Below are positions 36,478-46,481 of a DNA stretch of 64,000 bases, piece after piece (position 1 is the first letter of the stretch; the number at the start of each line of letters is the position of its first letter). The notes beneath the pieces were generated by a model. The model worked only from the letters and a program-made list of their open reading frames with translations, did not search any database and was not told the origin of the DNA. The position numbers were made by a program, and so were the translations under genes. Source of the DNA: Ponticoccus litoralis (lineage in GTDB: Bacteria; Pseudomonadota; Alphaproteobacteria; Rhodobacterales; Rhodobacteraceae); NCBI RefSeq assembly GCF_039769985.1, contig NZ_JBDNCH010000002.1, positions 124,001-188,000 on the forward strand, in the 5' to 3' direction.

Positions 36478-37567
36478 CCCTGCATCTCTATTTCGCGCGG
36501 CGCTTCCTGCTGCTGTTCCTCGGCATCCTTACCGTCTTCGCCCTGTTCCGGGGCCTGCTGGACCTGATCGAAGAGGTCGAGCCGCTACGACAACGTGGGC
36601 TTCGGACAGGTGCTGCACCTGGTGCTGCTGAAACTGCCCGAAGGCCTGTACGAGATCGTCCCGCTGGTGATGATCCTCGCGACCATCGCGATGTTCCTTG
36701 GCCTCGCGCGGTCCTCGGAACTGGTCGTGACCCGGGCGGCGGGGCGGTCGGGGCTGGTGGCCCCGGCCTCGCCCGCGCTGGTGTCCTTCCTTCTGGGCCT
36801 GCTGGTCGTGGCGGTGATGAACCCCATCGTGGCCGCGACCTCCAAGCACTATGTCGACCTGCGCGAGGCCTATCAGACCGGCAATGCCGCGGCGCTGTCG
36901 ATCGGCCCGGAAGGGCTCTGGCTGCGGCAGGGCGGGCCAGAGGGTCAGGCGGTGATCCATGCCGCCCGCACCAACCCCGAGGCCACGCGGCTCTTCGATG
37001 TCTCGATTGTCGCCTATGCCCCGGCAGGCGGTCCCGAGGACCCGCATCCTCGCGGAAGAGGCCGAGCTTCAGGGCGGCGAATGGATCCTGACCAATGCCA
37101 AGGCCTGGCCGCTGGCGGCGGGCCTCAACCCCGAACTGGGGGCGCAGGAACACGAAACCCTCGCAATTTCCTCGACCCTGACGCAGGAAAGCATTCGCGA
37201 CCGCTTCGGCAAGCCCTCTGCGGTGGCCATCTGGGACCTGCCCGCCTTCATCGCCGACCTCGACGCTTCCGGCTTTTCCGCGCGGCGGCACATCGTCTGG
37301 CTGAACATGGAAATGGCCCGCCCGCTGTTCCTTGTGGCGATGACGCTGATCGGCGCCGCCTTCACCATGAGACCCACCCGACTGGGGCGCACGGGGCTGG
37401 CCGTACTGTCGGCGGTTCTGCTTGGCTTCGGTCTTTATTACGTGCGAAACTTCGCCCAGATCATGGGGGAGAACGGCCAGTTGGCACCACAAATCGCGGC
37501 CTGGGTGCCACCGGTGGCCTCTGTCCTGCTCGCGCTGGGGCTTGTACTGCACATGGAGGACGGATGA
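36474..37567 (+). CDS. lptG: LPS export ABC transporter permease LptG (two apparent frameshifts)
   Basis: The partner permease of LptF (about 363 residues). It opens TLHLYFARRFLLLFLGILTV, contains IVPLVMILATIAMFLGLARS, and ends with membrane segments such as GLAVLSAVLLGFGLYYV. Two breaks occur: at 36579 (GAGCCG) and 37031 (GTCCCG). Restoring GGCCG at each gives one frame through RYDNVGFGQVLHL and GGPRTRILAEEAEL. LptG is essential in most Gram-negative bacteria with LPS, so two independent inactivating mutations are unlikely. ATGA overlaps join it to lptF and lptD. Confidence 0.92.
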
Positions 37568-39740
37568 CGCGTCTGACCCGCCGCCTTGCGACTCTTTTGT
37601 CGTTTTGCCTCGCACTGGCCACCGCGCCTGCCATGGCCCAGCCGACCGACGGCGCCGGTGACGGCCCCGCCCTTCTGGTCGCCGACGACCTCTTCGTCGA
37701 GGGCGAGGACAGGCTGGTGGCCACCGGAAACGTCGAGGCCCTGCAAGGCGGGTATCGCCTGATCGCCACCCGGATCACCTATGATGGCAGCGCCGACCAG
37801 CTGGTCATCGAAGGCCCGATCCGCGTGCTGGACGAGGCGGGCAACCTGGTGACCGCCGACCGCGCCGAAATGGATCAGGCGCTGGAAAACGGCATCCTGA
37901 CGGGCGCGCGCATGGTGCTGGACCAGCAGCTTCAGCTGGCCTCGGTCGAGGCCCGCCGGGTCGAAGGCCGATACACGCAGCTCAGCCGCGTCGTCGCCAC
38001 CTCGTGCCAGGTCTGCGGGCCGAACGGCGTGCCGCTCTGGCAGATCCGCGCCGCGCGGGTCGTGCACGACCAGCAGGCGCAGCAGCTTTACTTCGACAAT
38101 GCCACCTTCCACATCGGGCGGGTGCCGGTCTTCTACTTCCCGCGCATCCGCCTGCCCGACCCGACGCTGGCGCGCGCGCGCGGCCTGCTGATCCCGACCT
38201 TCCGCTCGACCACCCTGCTGGGGCTTGGCGTGAAGGTGCCCTATTTCATCCCCATCGGCGACCATCAGGACGTGACCCTGATCCCCTACCTGTCGCCCAA
38301 GACCCGCACGATGGAATTCCGCTATCGCCGCGCCTTCCGCTACGGCGACCTGACGCTGACCGGCGGGCTGTCGCGGGACACGCTGCAGCCCGAGGCGCTG
38401 CGCGGCTACCTCTTCGCCGAGGGGCGCTTCGACCTGCCGGACGACTTCAAGCTGGAATTCGATCTCGCCTCGGTCAGCGACGAATCCTACCTCAACGACT
38501 ACGGCATCAGCTCCAAGGACCGGCTGGCCAGCTCGGTCGCCGTGACGCGGGTCAAACGGGACGTCTTCATGCAGGCCAGCATCGTCAACTACCAGACGCT
38601 GCGCGACCTCGAAAGCAACGACACGCAGCCGCGGATCATGCTGGACTACTACGTCGAGCGGCGTTTCTTCCCCGCCGCCATCGGCGGCGAGCTGCGGTTG
38701 TCCGCAGAGACCCACGGCCACCTGCGCCGGTCGAAGCTGGACGTCGACGGACCGGATGACGACGACGAGGTCGACGGTCGCGATGTGGCGCGGCTGAACG
38801 CCGAACTCAGCTGGCGCGACCGCTGGACCGTCGGGCCGGGTCTGCGCATGGGGGTCACCGGGCATCTCTGGGCCGACCGTTTCATCACCGAACAGGACGC
38901 GACCTCGGACCGCGATGTCGCCAGCCTGACGCCGGGCGCCGCGGTGGAACTGCGCTGGCCGCTGCAACGGCGCGGCTTCGACGGCGGCCGGACCCTTCTG
39001 GAGCCGGTGGTCCAGCTTGGCTGGGTCGGCGGCGAGCGCAAGGCCAACCCCAACGACGAAAGCACCCGCGTCGACTTCGACGAGGCCAACCTGCTGTCGC
39101 TGTCGCGCTTCCCGGCTCCCGACCGCAGAGAACGCGGCACCACCCGGCGGCGGGCCTGCGCTGGATGCATCAGGCCCCGGCGGGATGGACCGCGGCCCTG
39201 ACCTTCGGTCAGGTCTGGCGCACGGAAGAGGACTCCGAATTCTCGCTGTCCTCCGGTCTCAGCCGCGAAACCGTGTCGGACCTGCTGATCGCCGGGCGCT
39301 TTTCGGCGCCCTTCGGGCTGACCATCAGTGCCCGGGGCCTGCTGGACAAGGATGCCCGGTTCAACAAGGCAGAGGCGCTGGCCAGCTGGTCCAACAGCCG
39401 CCTCGACCTGAACGCCTCCTACCTGCTTCTGGTCCGCGACAACGACGAGGACCGCGCCAGCGGACAGTCGGAATGGACCTTCGACAGCACCTATCAGGTC
39501 AGCCGCCACTGGGCGGCCTCGACCGAGGCGCGCTACGACCTTGCCGACCGGCGGCTTGACCGCCTTGGCCTTGGCCTGCAATACCGCAATGAATGCATCG
39601 AGGTCGGGTTCGCGGCGCGGCGCAACTATGCGTCCGCCTCGAACCTCGAACCCTCGACCGATTTCGATCTGACCGTCGCGCTGAAAGGCTTTAGCACCGG
39701 CGGCAGTGCCAAGGAGTACCGACGCACATGCGCCTTCTGA
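37564..39740 (+). CDS. lptD: LPS-assembly protein LptD (apparent frameshift near 39157)
   Basis: An outer-membrane beta-barrel that inserts LPS into the outer leaflet (about 724 residues). It has a signal peptide (ATLLSFCLALATAPAMAQ), a periplasmic OstA-like domain with TRITYDGSADQLVIEG, then the barrel, starting near SCQVCGPNGVPLWQIRA. The frame changes by two bases between RERGTT and GLRWMHQAP. Reading the CGGCGGC stretch at 39154 as CGGCC restores one frame, a two-base version of the change seen elsewhere; one missing base is the alternative. It lies in the ATGA-coupled lptF-lptG-lptD chain. Confidence 0.92.
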
Positions 39741-40954
39741 CCCGTCTCCTCGCCCCGGCCGCGCTGGCCATGGCCGCCGTCCTCGCCCAGCCGCAGGCGG
39801 CGCCCGCGCAGGGCCTCTTCGCGCCCGCGATCATCGTCAACGATCAGGTCATCACAGGCTATGAACTGGAGCAGCGGCAGCGCATGCTGTCGGTGCTGCG
39901 GGCGCCGGGCGACGTCACCAAGCTGGCCCGCGAGCAGTTGATCGACGACCGCCTGCGGATGCAGGCCGCCCGCGCCAACGGCGTGGTCGTCGACGAAGAG
40001 GCCGTCGCCGCCGGGATGGAGGAATTCGCAGGCCGCGCCAACCTGACACGCGCCGAGTTCACGAAGGCGCTGGCCGCCTCCGGCGTCGCCGAGGAAACCT
40101 TCCGCGACTTCGTCAGCGCCGGCGTGGCATGGCGCGAGGTCGTGCGCGCCCGCTTTGCCTCGCGGGCTTCCATCGACGAGGCAGAGATCGACCGCGCCAT
40201 CTCCCGGCAGGGCGGCGGCAGCAGCGTGCGCGTTCTGCTGTCCGAGATCATCATGCCGATGCCCCCGCAGCAGGAAACCACCGTGCGCGACCGTGCCAAC
40301 CGCATCGCGCAGCTGCGCTCGACCTCGGCCTTCTCGGAACAGGCGCGGCGCTTCTCGGCCACCGCCTCGCGCGGCAACGGCGGGCGCCTGCCCCGGCAGG
40401 ACCTGACAGAGCTGCCGCCGCCGCTGCAGCCGCTGGTTCTGGGTCTCGCCCCCGGAGAGGTCACCGACCCGATCCCGCTGCAGGGCGCCATCGCGCTGTT
40501 CCAGCTGCGCGACATCGAGGAGGGCGCCTATACCGCGCCCGAGGTCTCGGCCATCGAATATGCCGCCTACTACATGGCGGGCGGGCGTTCGGCAGAGACA
40601 CTGGCCGTGGCGCGGGTGCTTGCGGGCAAGGTCGACCGCTGCGACGACCTCTATGGCGTGGCCAAGGGCCAGCCGGCCAGCGTTCTGGACCGGGGCACCC
40701 TGCCCATCGACCAGATCCCCACGGATATCGCCTACGAACTGTCCAAGCTCGACCCCGGCGAGGTTTCCACGGCGCTGACACGGGCGAACGGCCAGACACT
40801 GGTCTTCCTGATGCTCTGCGGGCGCACCAGTGCCATTGCCGAAGAAGCCGACCGCGAGCGGATCACCGTGGGCCTGCGCAACCAGCGCCTGACCGCGCTG
40901 GCGGACGGCTACCTCGCGCAGCTGCGCGCCGACGCCCGCATCCTCGACCAATGA
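39728..40954 (+). CDS. surA: SurA-like periplasmic peptidylprolyl isomerase/chaperone
   Basis: A 408-residue exported chaperone. The signal peptide (LLTRLLAPAALAMAAVLAQP) is followed by the SurA N-terminal domain, with IIVNDQVITGYELEQRQRML and REQLIDDRLRMQAA, and one parvulin-like domain (LLSEIIMPMP to GNGGRLPRQDLTELP). It would assist folding of outer-membrane proteins including LptD, just upstream in the same unit. The gene overlaps lptD by 13 bases and pdxA by four. The symbol is by family and synteny. Confidence 0.88.
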   Translation: MRLLTRLLAPAALAMAAVLAQPQAAPAQGLFAPAIIVNDQVITGYELEQRQRMLSVLRAPGDVTKLAREQLIDDRLRMQAARANGVVVDEEAVAAGMEEFAGRANLTRAEFTKALAASGVAEETFRDFVSAGVAWREVVRARFASRASIDEAEIDRAISRQGGGSSVRVLLSEIIMPMPPQQETTVRDRANRIAQLRSTSAFSEQARRFSATASRGNGGRLPRQDLTELPPPLQPLVLGLAPGEVTDPIPLQGAIALFQLRDIEEGAYTAPEVSAIEYAAYYMAGGRSAETLAVARVLAGKVDRCDDLYGVAKGQPASVLDRGTLPIDQIPTDIAYELSKLDPGEVSTALTRANGQTLVFLMLCGRTSAIAEEADRERITVGLRNQRLTALADGYLAQLRADARILDQ

Positions 40955-41922
40955 CGGCATCCGGCGCGCGCCGCGCCATCGCGCTCAGCTGCGGCGAACC
41001 GGCAGGCATCGGCCCCGAACTGGCCGAGGCCGCATGGCAGGGGCTGGGCGCCTCGGTACCCTTCTTCTGGATCGGCGACCCGGCGCATCTGCCGGGCACC
41101 GTCCCGCATGTGGTCCTGACCGACCCGGAAGAGGCCGTCACGGTGGCCGCCTCTGCCCTGCCCGTCCTGCCGCTGGACATGCCCGGCGCCCGCGTGCCCG
41201 GCACGCCGGTCGCCAGCCATGCGGCGGGCGTGGTAGAGGCCATCGCGCGCGGCGTCTCTCTGGTGACCGGGGGACGGGCGGCGGCGCTCTGCACCCTGCC
41301 GATCCACAAGAAGGCGCTGGCGGACGGCTGCGGCTTCGCCTACCCGGGCCATACGGAATACCTCGCCCATCTCGCGGGCGCCGAGGAGGTGGTGATGATG
41401 CTGGCCTCCGACCGGCTGCGGGTGGTGCCGGCCACGATCCATATCCCGCTGTCGGACGTCCCCGCCGCGCTGACACCCGCCCTGCTGGAAAAGCGCCTGC
41501 GCATCACCCACCGCGCCCTGCAAGAGCAGTTCGGCATCGCCGCGCCCCGCATCGCGGTGGCCGGGCTGAACCCGCACGCCGGTGAAGGCGGGCGCATGGG
41601 CCACGAGGACGAGACGGTGATCGCCCCGGTTCTCGACCGCCTGCGCGCCGAGGGCATGGACCTGCGCGGCCCCCTGCCCGCCGACACCATGTTCCACGAC
41701 CGCGCCCGCGCCGGATACGACGCGGCGGTCTGCATGTACCACGATCAGGCCCTGATCCCGATCAAGACGCTGGATTTCGACGAGGGGGTGAACGTGACGC
41801 TGGGCCTTCCTTTCGTGCGCACCTCGCCCGACCACGGCACCGCCTTCGACATCGCGGGCAAGGGTCTGGCGAATCCCTCTTCGACCATCGCCGCCCTGCG
41901 GCTGGCGGCGCGCCTGTCATGA
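40951..41922 (+). CDS. pdxA: 4-hydroxythreonine-4-phosphate dehydrogenase
   Basis: PdxA oxidises 4-phosphohydroxy-L-threonine in pyridoxal phosphate synthesis. The 323-residue sequence has the family opening LSCGEPAGIGPELAEAA, the metal-binding YPGHTEYLA region, the substrate segment LNPHAGEGGRMGHED and YHDQALIPIKTLDFDEGVN near the C-terminus. It begins in a four-base overlap with surA and its stop codon overlaps rsmA. The surA-pdxA-rsmA arrangement is widely conserved in proteobacteria. Confidence 0.95.
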   Translation: MTASGARRAIALSCGEPAGIGPELAEAAWQGLGASVPFFWIGDPAHLPGTVPHVVLTDPEEAVTVAASALPVLPLDMPGARVPGTPVASHAAGVVEAIARGVSLVTGGRAAALCTLPIHKKALADGCGFAYPGHTEYLAHLAGAEEVVMMLASDRLRVVPATIHIPLSDVPAALTPALLEKRLRITHRALQEQFGIAAPRIAVAGLNPHAGEGGRMGHEDETVIAPVLDRLRAEGMDLRGPLPADTMFHDRARAGYDAAVCMYHDQALIPIKTLDFDEGVNVTLGLPFVRTSPDHGTAFDIAGKGLANPSSTIAALRLAARLS

Positions 41923-42753
41923 GCGTCGAGACCCTGCCGCCCCTGCGCGAGGTCATCGCCAAGCACCAGCTGTCCGCGCGCAAGGCGCTAGGGCAGAACT
42001 TCCTCCTGGATCTGACCCTGACCGCCCGCATCGCCCGCATTCCCGGCGACCTCTCGGGCATGGACGTGTTGGAAGTCGGCCCCGGCCCCGGCGGCCTGAC
42101 GCGCGGGCTTCTGTCGGAAGGCGCGCGCCGCGTGCTGGCCATCGAGAAAGACCCGCGCTGCCTGCCGGCGCTGGCCGAGATCGCCGAGGCCGCGCCGGGC
42201 CGCCTTCAGGTCATCGAGGGCGACGCGCTCGAGGTCGACGCGCTGGCACATTTGACGCCGCCCATCGCGATCTGCGCCAACCTGCCCTACAACGTCGGCA
42301 CCGAACTCTTGATCCGCTGGCTGACGCCGCCCGAATGGCCGCCCTTCTGGTCCTCGCTCACGCTGATGTTCCAGAAAGAGGTGGCAGAGCGCATCACCGC
42401 CGAGCCGGGATCGAAGGCCTATGGCCGCCTCGCGATCCTGTCGCAATGGCGCGCGACCCCGCGCATCGCGCTGACCCTGCCGCCCGGCGCCTTTACCCCG
42501 CCACCCAAGGTCTCCTCGGCGGTGGTCCACCTGACTGCCCTGCCCGAGCCGCGCTTCCCCGCCCAGCCCAGTGCTGCTGGAACGTGTGGTCGCCGCCGCC
42601 TTCAACCAGCGGCGCAAGATGCTGCGGGCGGCGCTGAAGGGCCTCGCCCCCGACATCGAGGACCGGCTGCATACGGCGGGCATCGCCCCCACCGAGCGCG
42701 CCGAGCGCGTCCCGCTGGAGGCCTTCTGCGCCCTCGCCCGGACCTTCGAATAG
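41919..42753 (+). CDS. rsmA: 16S rRNA dimethyladenosine transferase (apparent frameshift near 42567)
   Basis: RsmA (KsgA) dimethylates two adjacent adenines near the 3-prime end of 16S rRNA (about 277 residues). The SAM-binding motif VLEVGPGPGGLTRGLL, the acidic loop AIEKDPRCLPAL and the catalytic NLPYNVGTELLI are intact. The C-terminal helical domain with AFNQRRKMLRAALKGL is in another frame. The break lies at about 42567 in CCCAGTGCTG; deleting the A gives PVLLERVVAAAF. This position does not match the CGGNNC pattern. A hairpin terminator follows the stop codon. Confidence 0.92.
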
Positions 42754-42781
42754 CACCATAGACCGTTTCCCAGAACGCAAA

Positions 42782-42812
42782 GCGCCGCCACGGTTTCCCG
42801 GGCGGCGCCTTT
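42782..42812. terminator. Bidirectional terminator between rsmA and the DUF4167 gene
   Basis: An 8-base stem, GCGCCGCC / GGCGGCGC with an 11-base loop, lies between the convergent gene ends. It is followed by CTTTCG on the plus strand and by TTTGCG on the minus strand. Confidence 0.6.
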
Positions 42813-42830
42813 CGATCTCGGTCTGCGGTG

Positions 42831-43532
42831 TTACTCTGCCGCGGCGTCCGGGCTCTGAGGAGTCTCGGTGGCGGGCGCCTCCGAAGCCTCGGCCTTGGGC
42901 TGGCGCGGCTTGCGCGGGGCACGCGGCTTGCGCGGCTTGGGCGCGGGCTTGGGCGCCTCGTCCTTCGTCTCTTCGGCGGGCTTGGTCTCGGCCCGCGACT
43001 CCGGCGTTTCGACAAGGCCAGAGCCGTCGTCGTCCCCGCCAACCATGTCGAAGATGTCCGGCTGCGGCGCATCCGAGGGGTCCACGGCGGGTTGCTGGCG
43101 GCGGCGCGAAGGCTGGCGCTCGCCCTTTTCCTTCGCCTCGGGGGCGCTGGTGCCGACCTCGGGCTGATCACCCTCGTCCGGGCGCTGGTCGCCGTCGTTC
43201 TGGTCGCGCTGGTTGCGATCGCGGTCACGCTGGGCCTGACGCTCGCGGTTCTCGCGCTCCTGCTGCTCGCGCCGCTGATCCTGCTCACGCTGTGCTTCGC
43301 TCAACATGCGCAGGTAATGCTCCGCATGCTGCTGGAAGTTCTCGGTCGCGACCCTGTCATTGCCCAGCGAGGCATCGCGGGCCAATTGGTTGTACTTGTC
43401 GATAATCTGCTGCGGCGTACCGCGCACCTTGCCCTCGGGGCCGCTGCTGTCGAACACGCGGTTGACGACATTGCCCAGTGAGTTGCGGTTACGGTTGTTC
43501 TTGTTCCGCGAGCGGGATTTGGATGAACGCAT
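42831..43532 (-). CDS. DUF4167 domain-containing protein
   Basis: A 233-residue, low-complexity protein. The N-terminal 80 residues form the conserved DUF4167 domain (RSRNKNNRNRNSLGNVVNRV and QQIIDKYNQLARDASLGNDR), rich in asparagine and arginine. The rest is an alternating-charge and proline/alanine tail with KPRKPRAPRKPRQPK near the end. The composition suggests nucleic-acid or ribosome association, but the function is unknown. The ATG at 43532 starts the conserved domain. It follows prmC on the same strand after about 260 bases. Confidence 0.87.
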   Translation of the reverse strand: MRSSKSRSRNKNNRNRNSLGNVVNRVFDSSGPEGKVRGTPQQIIDKYNQLARDASLGNDRVATENFQQHAEHYLRMLSEAQREQDQRREQQERENRERQAQRDRDRNQRDQNDGDQRPDEGDQPEVGTSAPEAKEKGERQPSRRRQQPAVDPSDAPQPDIFDMVGGDDDGSGLVETPESRAETKPAEETKDEAPKPAPKPRKPRAPRKPRQPKAEASEAPATETPQSPDAAAE

Positions 43533-43792
43533 GTTTTCTGGTATCCAGCCTTTTTTCTTCGGCTTGGTGAGCGGCTGCGCCACAGGGGCGCCAAATTTCG
43601 TTCCGTCACCGTGATGTATGGCTTGGCGTCGAGCCGGATCGGCGTGTTGCCCATCGACTGCCCGACTGACAGTGAATATGCACACGGACATGCCTCAGAC
43701 AAGCCCAAATCCGTGTCGAAACCGTTGAAACCGGCGATTTAACGCGGGAAATCGCCAGTTTCCCACAGGTTTTTTCGCCCCGGCGCGCGGTC

Positions 43793-44635
43793 TCAGCGCG
43801 GCGCGACCCCGGTGACAACCCGATCGCGCCCGTCGATATCGGGCACCACCCGCACCTTGCGCAGGCCCGCCTGCGCAAACAGCTGCGACACCGCCATGCC
43901 CTGCGCCGCGCCGATTTCGACCACCAGGCGGCCCCCCGGCGCCAGCCAGGACGAATAGCCTTCGAGGATGGCGTGATAGGCGGTCAGCCCGTCCGCCTCG
44001 TCCGTCAGGGCCAGCCGGGGCTCGTGATCGCGCACCTCCGGCGTCAGGAAGGGCATCTCGTTCACCGCGATATAGGGCGGGTTCGACACGATCAGGTCGA
44101 AGCTCTCGGTCGAGCCCCGCAGCGGCTCGTACCAGCTGCCCTCTTCCAGAGCGGCCCGCGACTCCAGCCCCAGCGCGTTGCGGTTCCACATGGCCACGTT
44201 CAGCGCCTCGGCGCTGAGGTCCGTACCGATGCCCACCGCCGTCTCGCGCTCGGACAAAAGCGTCAGCAGGATGCACCCCGACCCGGTGCCCGGGTCCAGC
44301 ACCGTGGAAAAGGGTTGCGCCAGTGCCACCTCGATCAGCGTCTCGGTCTCGGGGCGCGGGTCCAGAACCTCGGGCGTGACGAGGAAGTCGCGCCCGTAGA
44401 ACATCCGCCGTCCGACCAGATGGCTGACCGGCACATGGTCGGCGCGCCGCTCGATCAGGGTCAGGTAGACAAGCTCCTGCTCGGGATCGACCGGTTCCGG
44501 AAGGACCAGCGTCAGGCGTCCCGGCGGGACCTTCAGCACATGCGACAGCAGCCGCCGGGCATCGCGGCCCGGATCGGGGATGTCCTCGCCCGCCAGCCGC
44601 GCCGTTCCTTGCGCCAGAAGGTCAGAGCCCCGCAT
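43793..44635 (-). CDS. prmC: Peptide chain release factor N5-glutamine methyltransferase
   Basis: PrmC (HemK) methylates the glutamine of the GGQ motif in release factors, and its substrate RF1 is encoded just upstream. The 280-residue product has the N-terminal helical domain, the SAM motif TVLDPGTGSGCILLTLL and the catalytic IVSNPPYI. I chose the ATG at 44635 (MRGSDLLAQG), in keeping with family length; an in-frame ATG at 44677 lies inside a palindrome element. The gap from prfA is filled by that element. Confidence 0.94.
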   Translation of the reverse strand: MRGSDLLAQGTARLAGEDIPDPGRDARRLLSHVLKVPPGRLTLVLPEPVDPEQELVYLTLIERRADHVPVSHLVGRRMFYGRDFLVTPEVLDPRPETETLIEVALAQPFSTVLDPGTGSGCILLTLLSERETAVGIGTDLSAEALNVAMWNRNALGLESRAALEEGSWYEPLRGSTESFDLIVSNPPYIAVNEMPFLTPEVRDHEPRLALTDEADGLTAYHAILEGYSSWLAPGGRLVVEIGAAQGMAVSQLFAQAGLRKVRVVPDIDGRDRVVTGVAPR

Positions 44636-44650
44636 TGCCACCTGCCCCGC

Positions 44651-44695
44651 GCAAATTCCATCCATGGAATTTGGCAAATTTCTTCGAAGAAATTT
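44651..44695. repeat. Paired palindrome element, copy D (between prfA and prmC)
   Basis: Two tandem hairpins, 10-base arms CAAATTCCAT / ATGGAATTTG and 9-base arms AAATTTCTT / AAGAAATTT, occupy the space between prfA and prmC on the same strand. Placed inside a likely operon, it could reduce expression of prmC relative to prfA. Confidence 0.7.
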
Positions 44696-44707
44696 TCGCC
44701 GCCCGGG

Positions 44708-45757
44708 TCACAGCTGCATCTCCGCCAGCTGTGCCGCCTGATGTTCGGCCGTCAGCGCATCGACGATCTCGTCGAGGTCGCCCTGAAGGATCTGCTCCAG
44801 CCGGTAGAGCGTCAGTCCGATGCGGTGATCTGTCATGCGCCCCTGCGGAAAGTTATAGGTGCGGATGCGCTCGGACCGGTCGCCGGACCCGACCTGCGCC
44901 TTGCGGTCGGCAGAGCGCGCGCTCTCGGCCTTCTGCCGCTCCATGTCGAAAAGACGCGCGCGCAGCACCTGCATGGCAATCTCGCGGTTACGGTGCTGCG
45001 ACTTCTCGGAAGAGGTCACCACGATCCCCGAGGGGATATGGGTGATCCGCACCGCGGAATCGGTGGTGTTGACATGCTGCCCGCCCGCGCCGCTGGAGCG
45101 CATGGTGTCGATGCGGATCTCGTTCGGGTCGATGCGGATATCGAGTTCTTCGGCCTCGGGCAGCACGGCCACGGTGGCGGCAGAGGTGTGGATGCGCCCG
45201 CCGCTTTCGGTCTCGGGCACCCGCTGGACCCGGTGCACCCCGCTTTCGAACTTCAGACGGGCAAAGACGTTCTCTCCGACGATCCGCACCACGAGGTCGC
45301 GCACGCCGCCCAGTTCCGACAGCTGCTCTTCCACGACCTCCCAGCGCCAGCCGCGCGCCTCGGCGTAGCGCTGGTACATCCGCGCCAGATCCGACGCGAA
45401 CAGCGCCGCCTCGTCGCCGCCGGTGCCGGGCCGGATCTCCAGCATCGCGGGGCGCGCGTCGGCGGCGTCCTTCGGCAGAAGCGCCAGCTGCACCGCGTGT
45501 TCGGCCTCGGGCAGACGGGCGCGCAGCTGCGGCAGCTCTTCCTCGGCCAGCGCCTTCATCTCGGGGTCGGCCAGCATCGCCTCGGCCTCGGCGATATCCT
45601 CCCGCAGGCGCTCCCACTCGGAGATCTGCGCCACCACGGGCTTCAGCTCGGCGTACTCACGCCCCAGCGCGGCAATGTCGCCCTCGCCTGTGGACATGCG
45701 CGCCTCGACATATCCGAGGCGCTCCTTGATCTGTTGCAAACGGTCTGTCGGGATCAT
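44708..45757 (-). CDS. prfA: Peptide chain release factor 1
   Basis: RF1 terminates translation at UAA and UAG. The 349-residue protein has the stop-codon recognition motif PET in RVPETESGG and the catalytic GGQ in SSGAGGQHVNTTDSAVR, followed by QHRNREIAMQVLRARL. The N-terminal coiled-coil domain is complete. It follows the DUF1499 gene by 30 bases and precedes prmC, whose product methylates it; the pairing is strongly conserved across bacteria. Confidence 0.97.
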   Translation of the reverse strand: MIPTDRLQQIKERLGYVEARMSTGEGDIAALGREYAELKPVVAQISEWERLREDIAEAEAMLADPEMKALAEEELPQLRARLPEAEHAVQLALLPKDAADARPAMLEIRPGTGGDEAALFASDLARMYQRYAEARGWRWEVVEEQLSELGGVRDLVVRIVGENVFARLKFESGVHRVQRVPETESGGRIHTSAATVAVLPEAEELDIRIDPNEIRIDTMRSSGAGGQHVNTTDSAVRITHIPSGIVVTSSEKSQHRNREIAMQVLRARLFDMERQKAESARSADRKAQVGSGDRSERIRTYNFPQGRMTDHRIGLTLYRLEQILQGDLDEIVDALTAEHQAAQLAEMQL

Positions 45758-45787
45758 GAGGTTCCATCGCGCATGGGCGCGGGGCCG

Positions 45788-46216
45788 TCAAGCGTCCTCG
45801 GCGGCAGCCTCGCGCGCGCGCAGGGCCTTCAGCCAGCTTTCGACACGTTCGTGGTTCACGCCCATGTCCGACTGGCCAAAGCGCGCCCGGGCATAAAGCT
45901 CGATGACCCCATCCTCGGCCTTGACGGTCGTGTAGTCGGGGAAGCCCATCCACTTCGACCGCGTGACATAGGTGATCTGCGCATCCTCCGGCCTGCCCAC
46001 CAGCACGTCGGTCCGCGGCGTGGCAAGGATGATCGCGTTCAGCGCCTGCAGCGTCTCCGTCCCGCCCGGGATCCGGCGCCGCACGCCGTTGGACAGATCC
46101 TGATCCGCCGTCACCTGAGGATCGACGTTCCAGACCGCGGGGTCCGAGGGCGCAAGCCGGATCCGGGCCAGGCCGCCGAGGACGATCGCGAGGATGAGGA
46201 AGAAGACCATGCGCAC
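45788..46216 (-). CDS. DUF1499 family protein
   Basis: A 142-residue protein with an N-terminal hydrophobic segment (MVFFLILAIVLGGLARI) that may be a membrane anchor, followed by a DUF1499 domain: a TYVTRSKWMGFPDYTTVK core and YARARFGQSDMGVNHERVESWL at the end. The function is unknown. It is 30 bases upstream of prfA on the same strand and may share its transcript. Confidence 0.85.
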   Translation of the reverse strand: MRMVFFLILAIVLGGLARIRLAPSDPAVWNVDPQVTADQDLSNGVRRRIPGGTETLQALNAIILATPRTDVLVGRPEDAQITYVTRSKWMGFPDYTTVKAEDGVIELYARARFGQSDMGVNHERVESWLKALRAREAAAEDA

Positions 46217-46481
46217 GGAATATCCTGTCTGGCTGACTGCGGTTCCGGGGCAGGAATGCCACGAATCGCCGCGATTGTGAAAGGCACCCTTGCAGGCGGG
46301 CGCGGGAGTCCCGCCCCGCCCCGCAGGCGCATGCCCAGAGAGGTGAGCGGTATCAGCCGGTTATTCAAGACATATCCCGGAGGGGCCGGAGCCAGAGACG
46401 CCGGACCCCGGGCAGACGGGCGGGATTTCGCCGATCCGCGCCGCGCAGGCCACCGCGCACCCCGGGCCTGCGGCGGCTGCC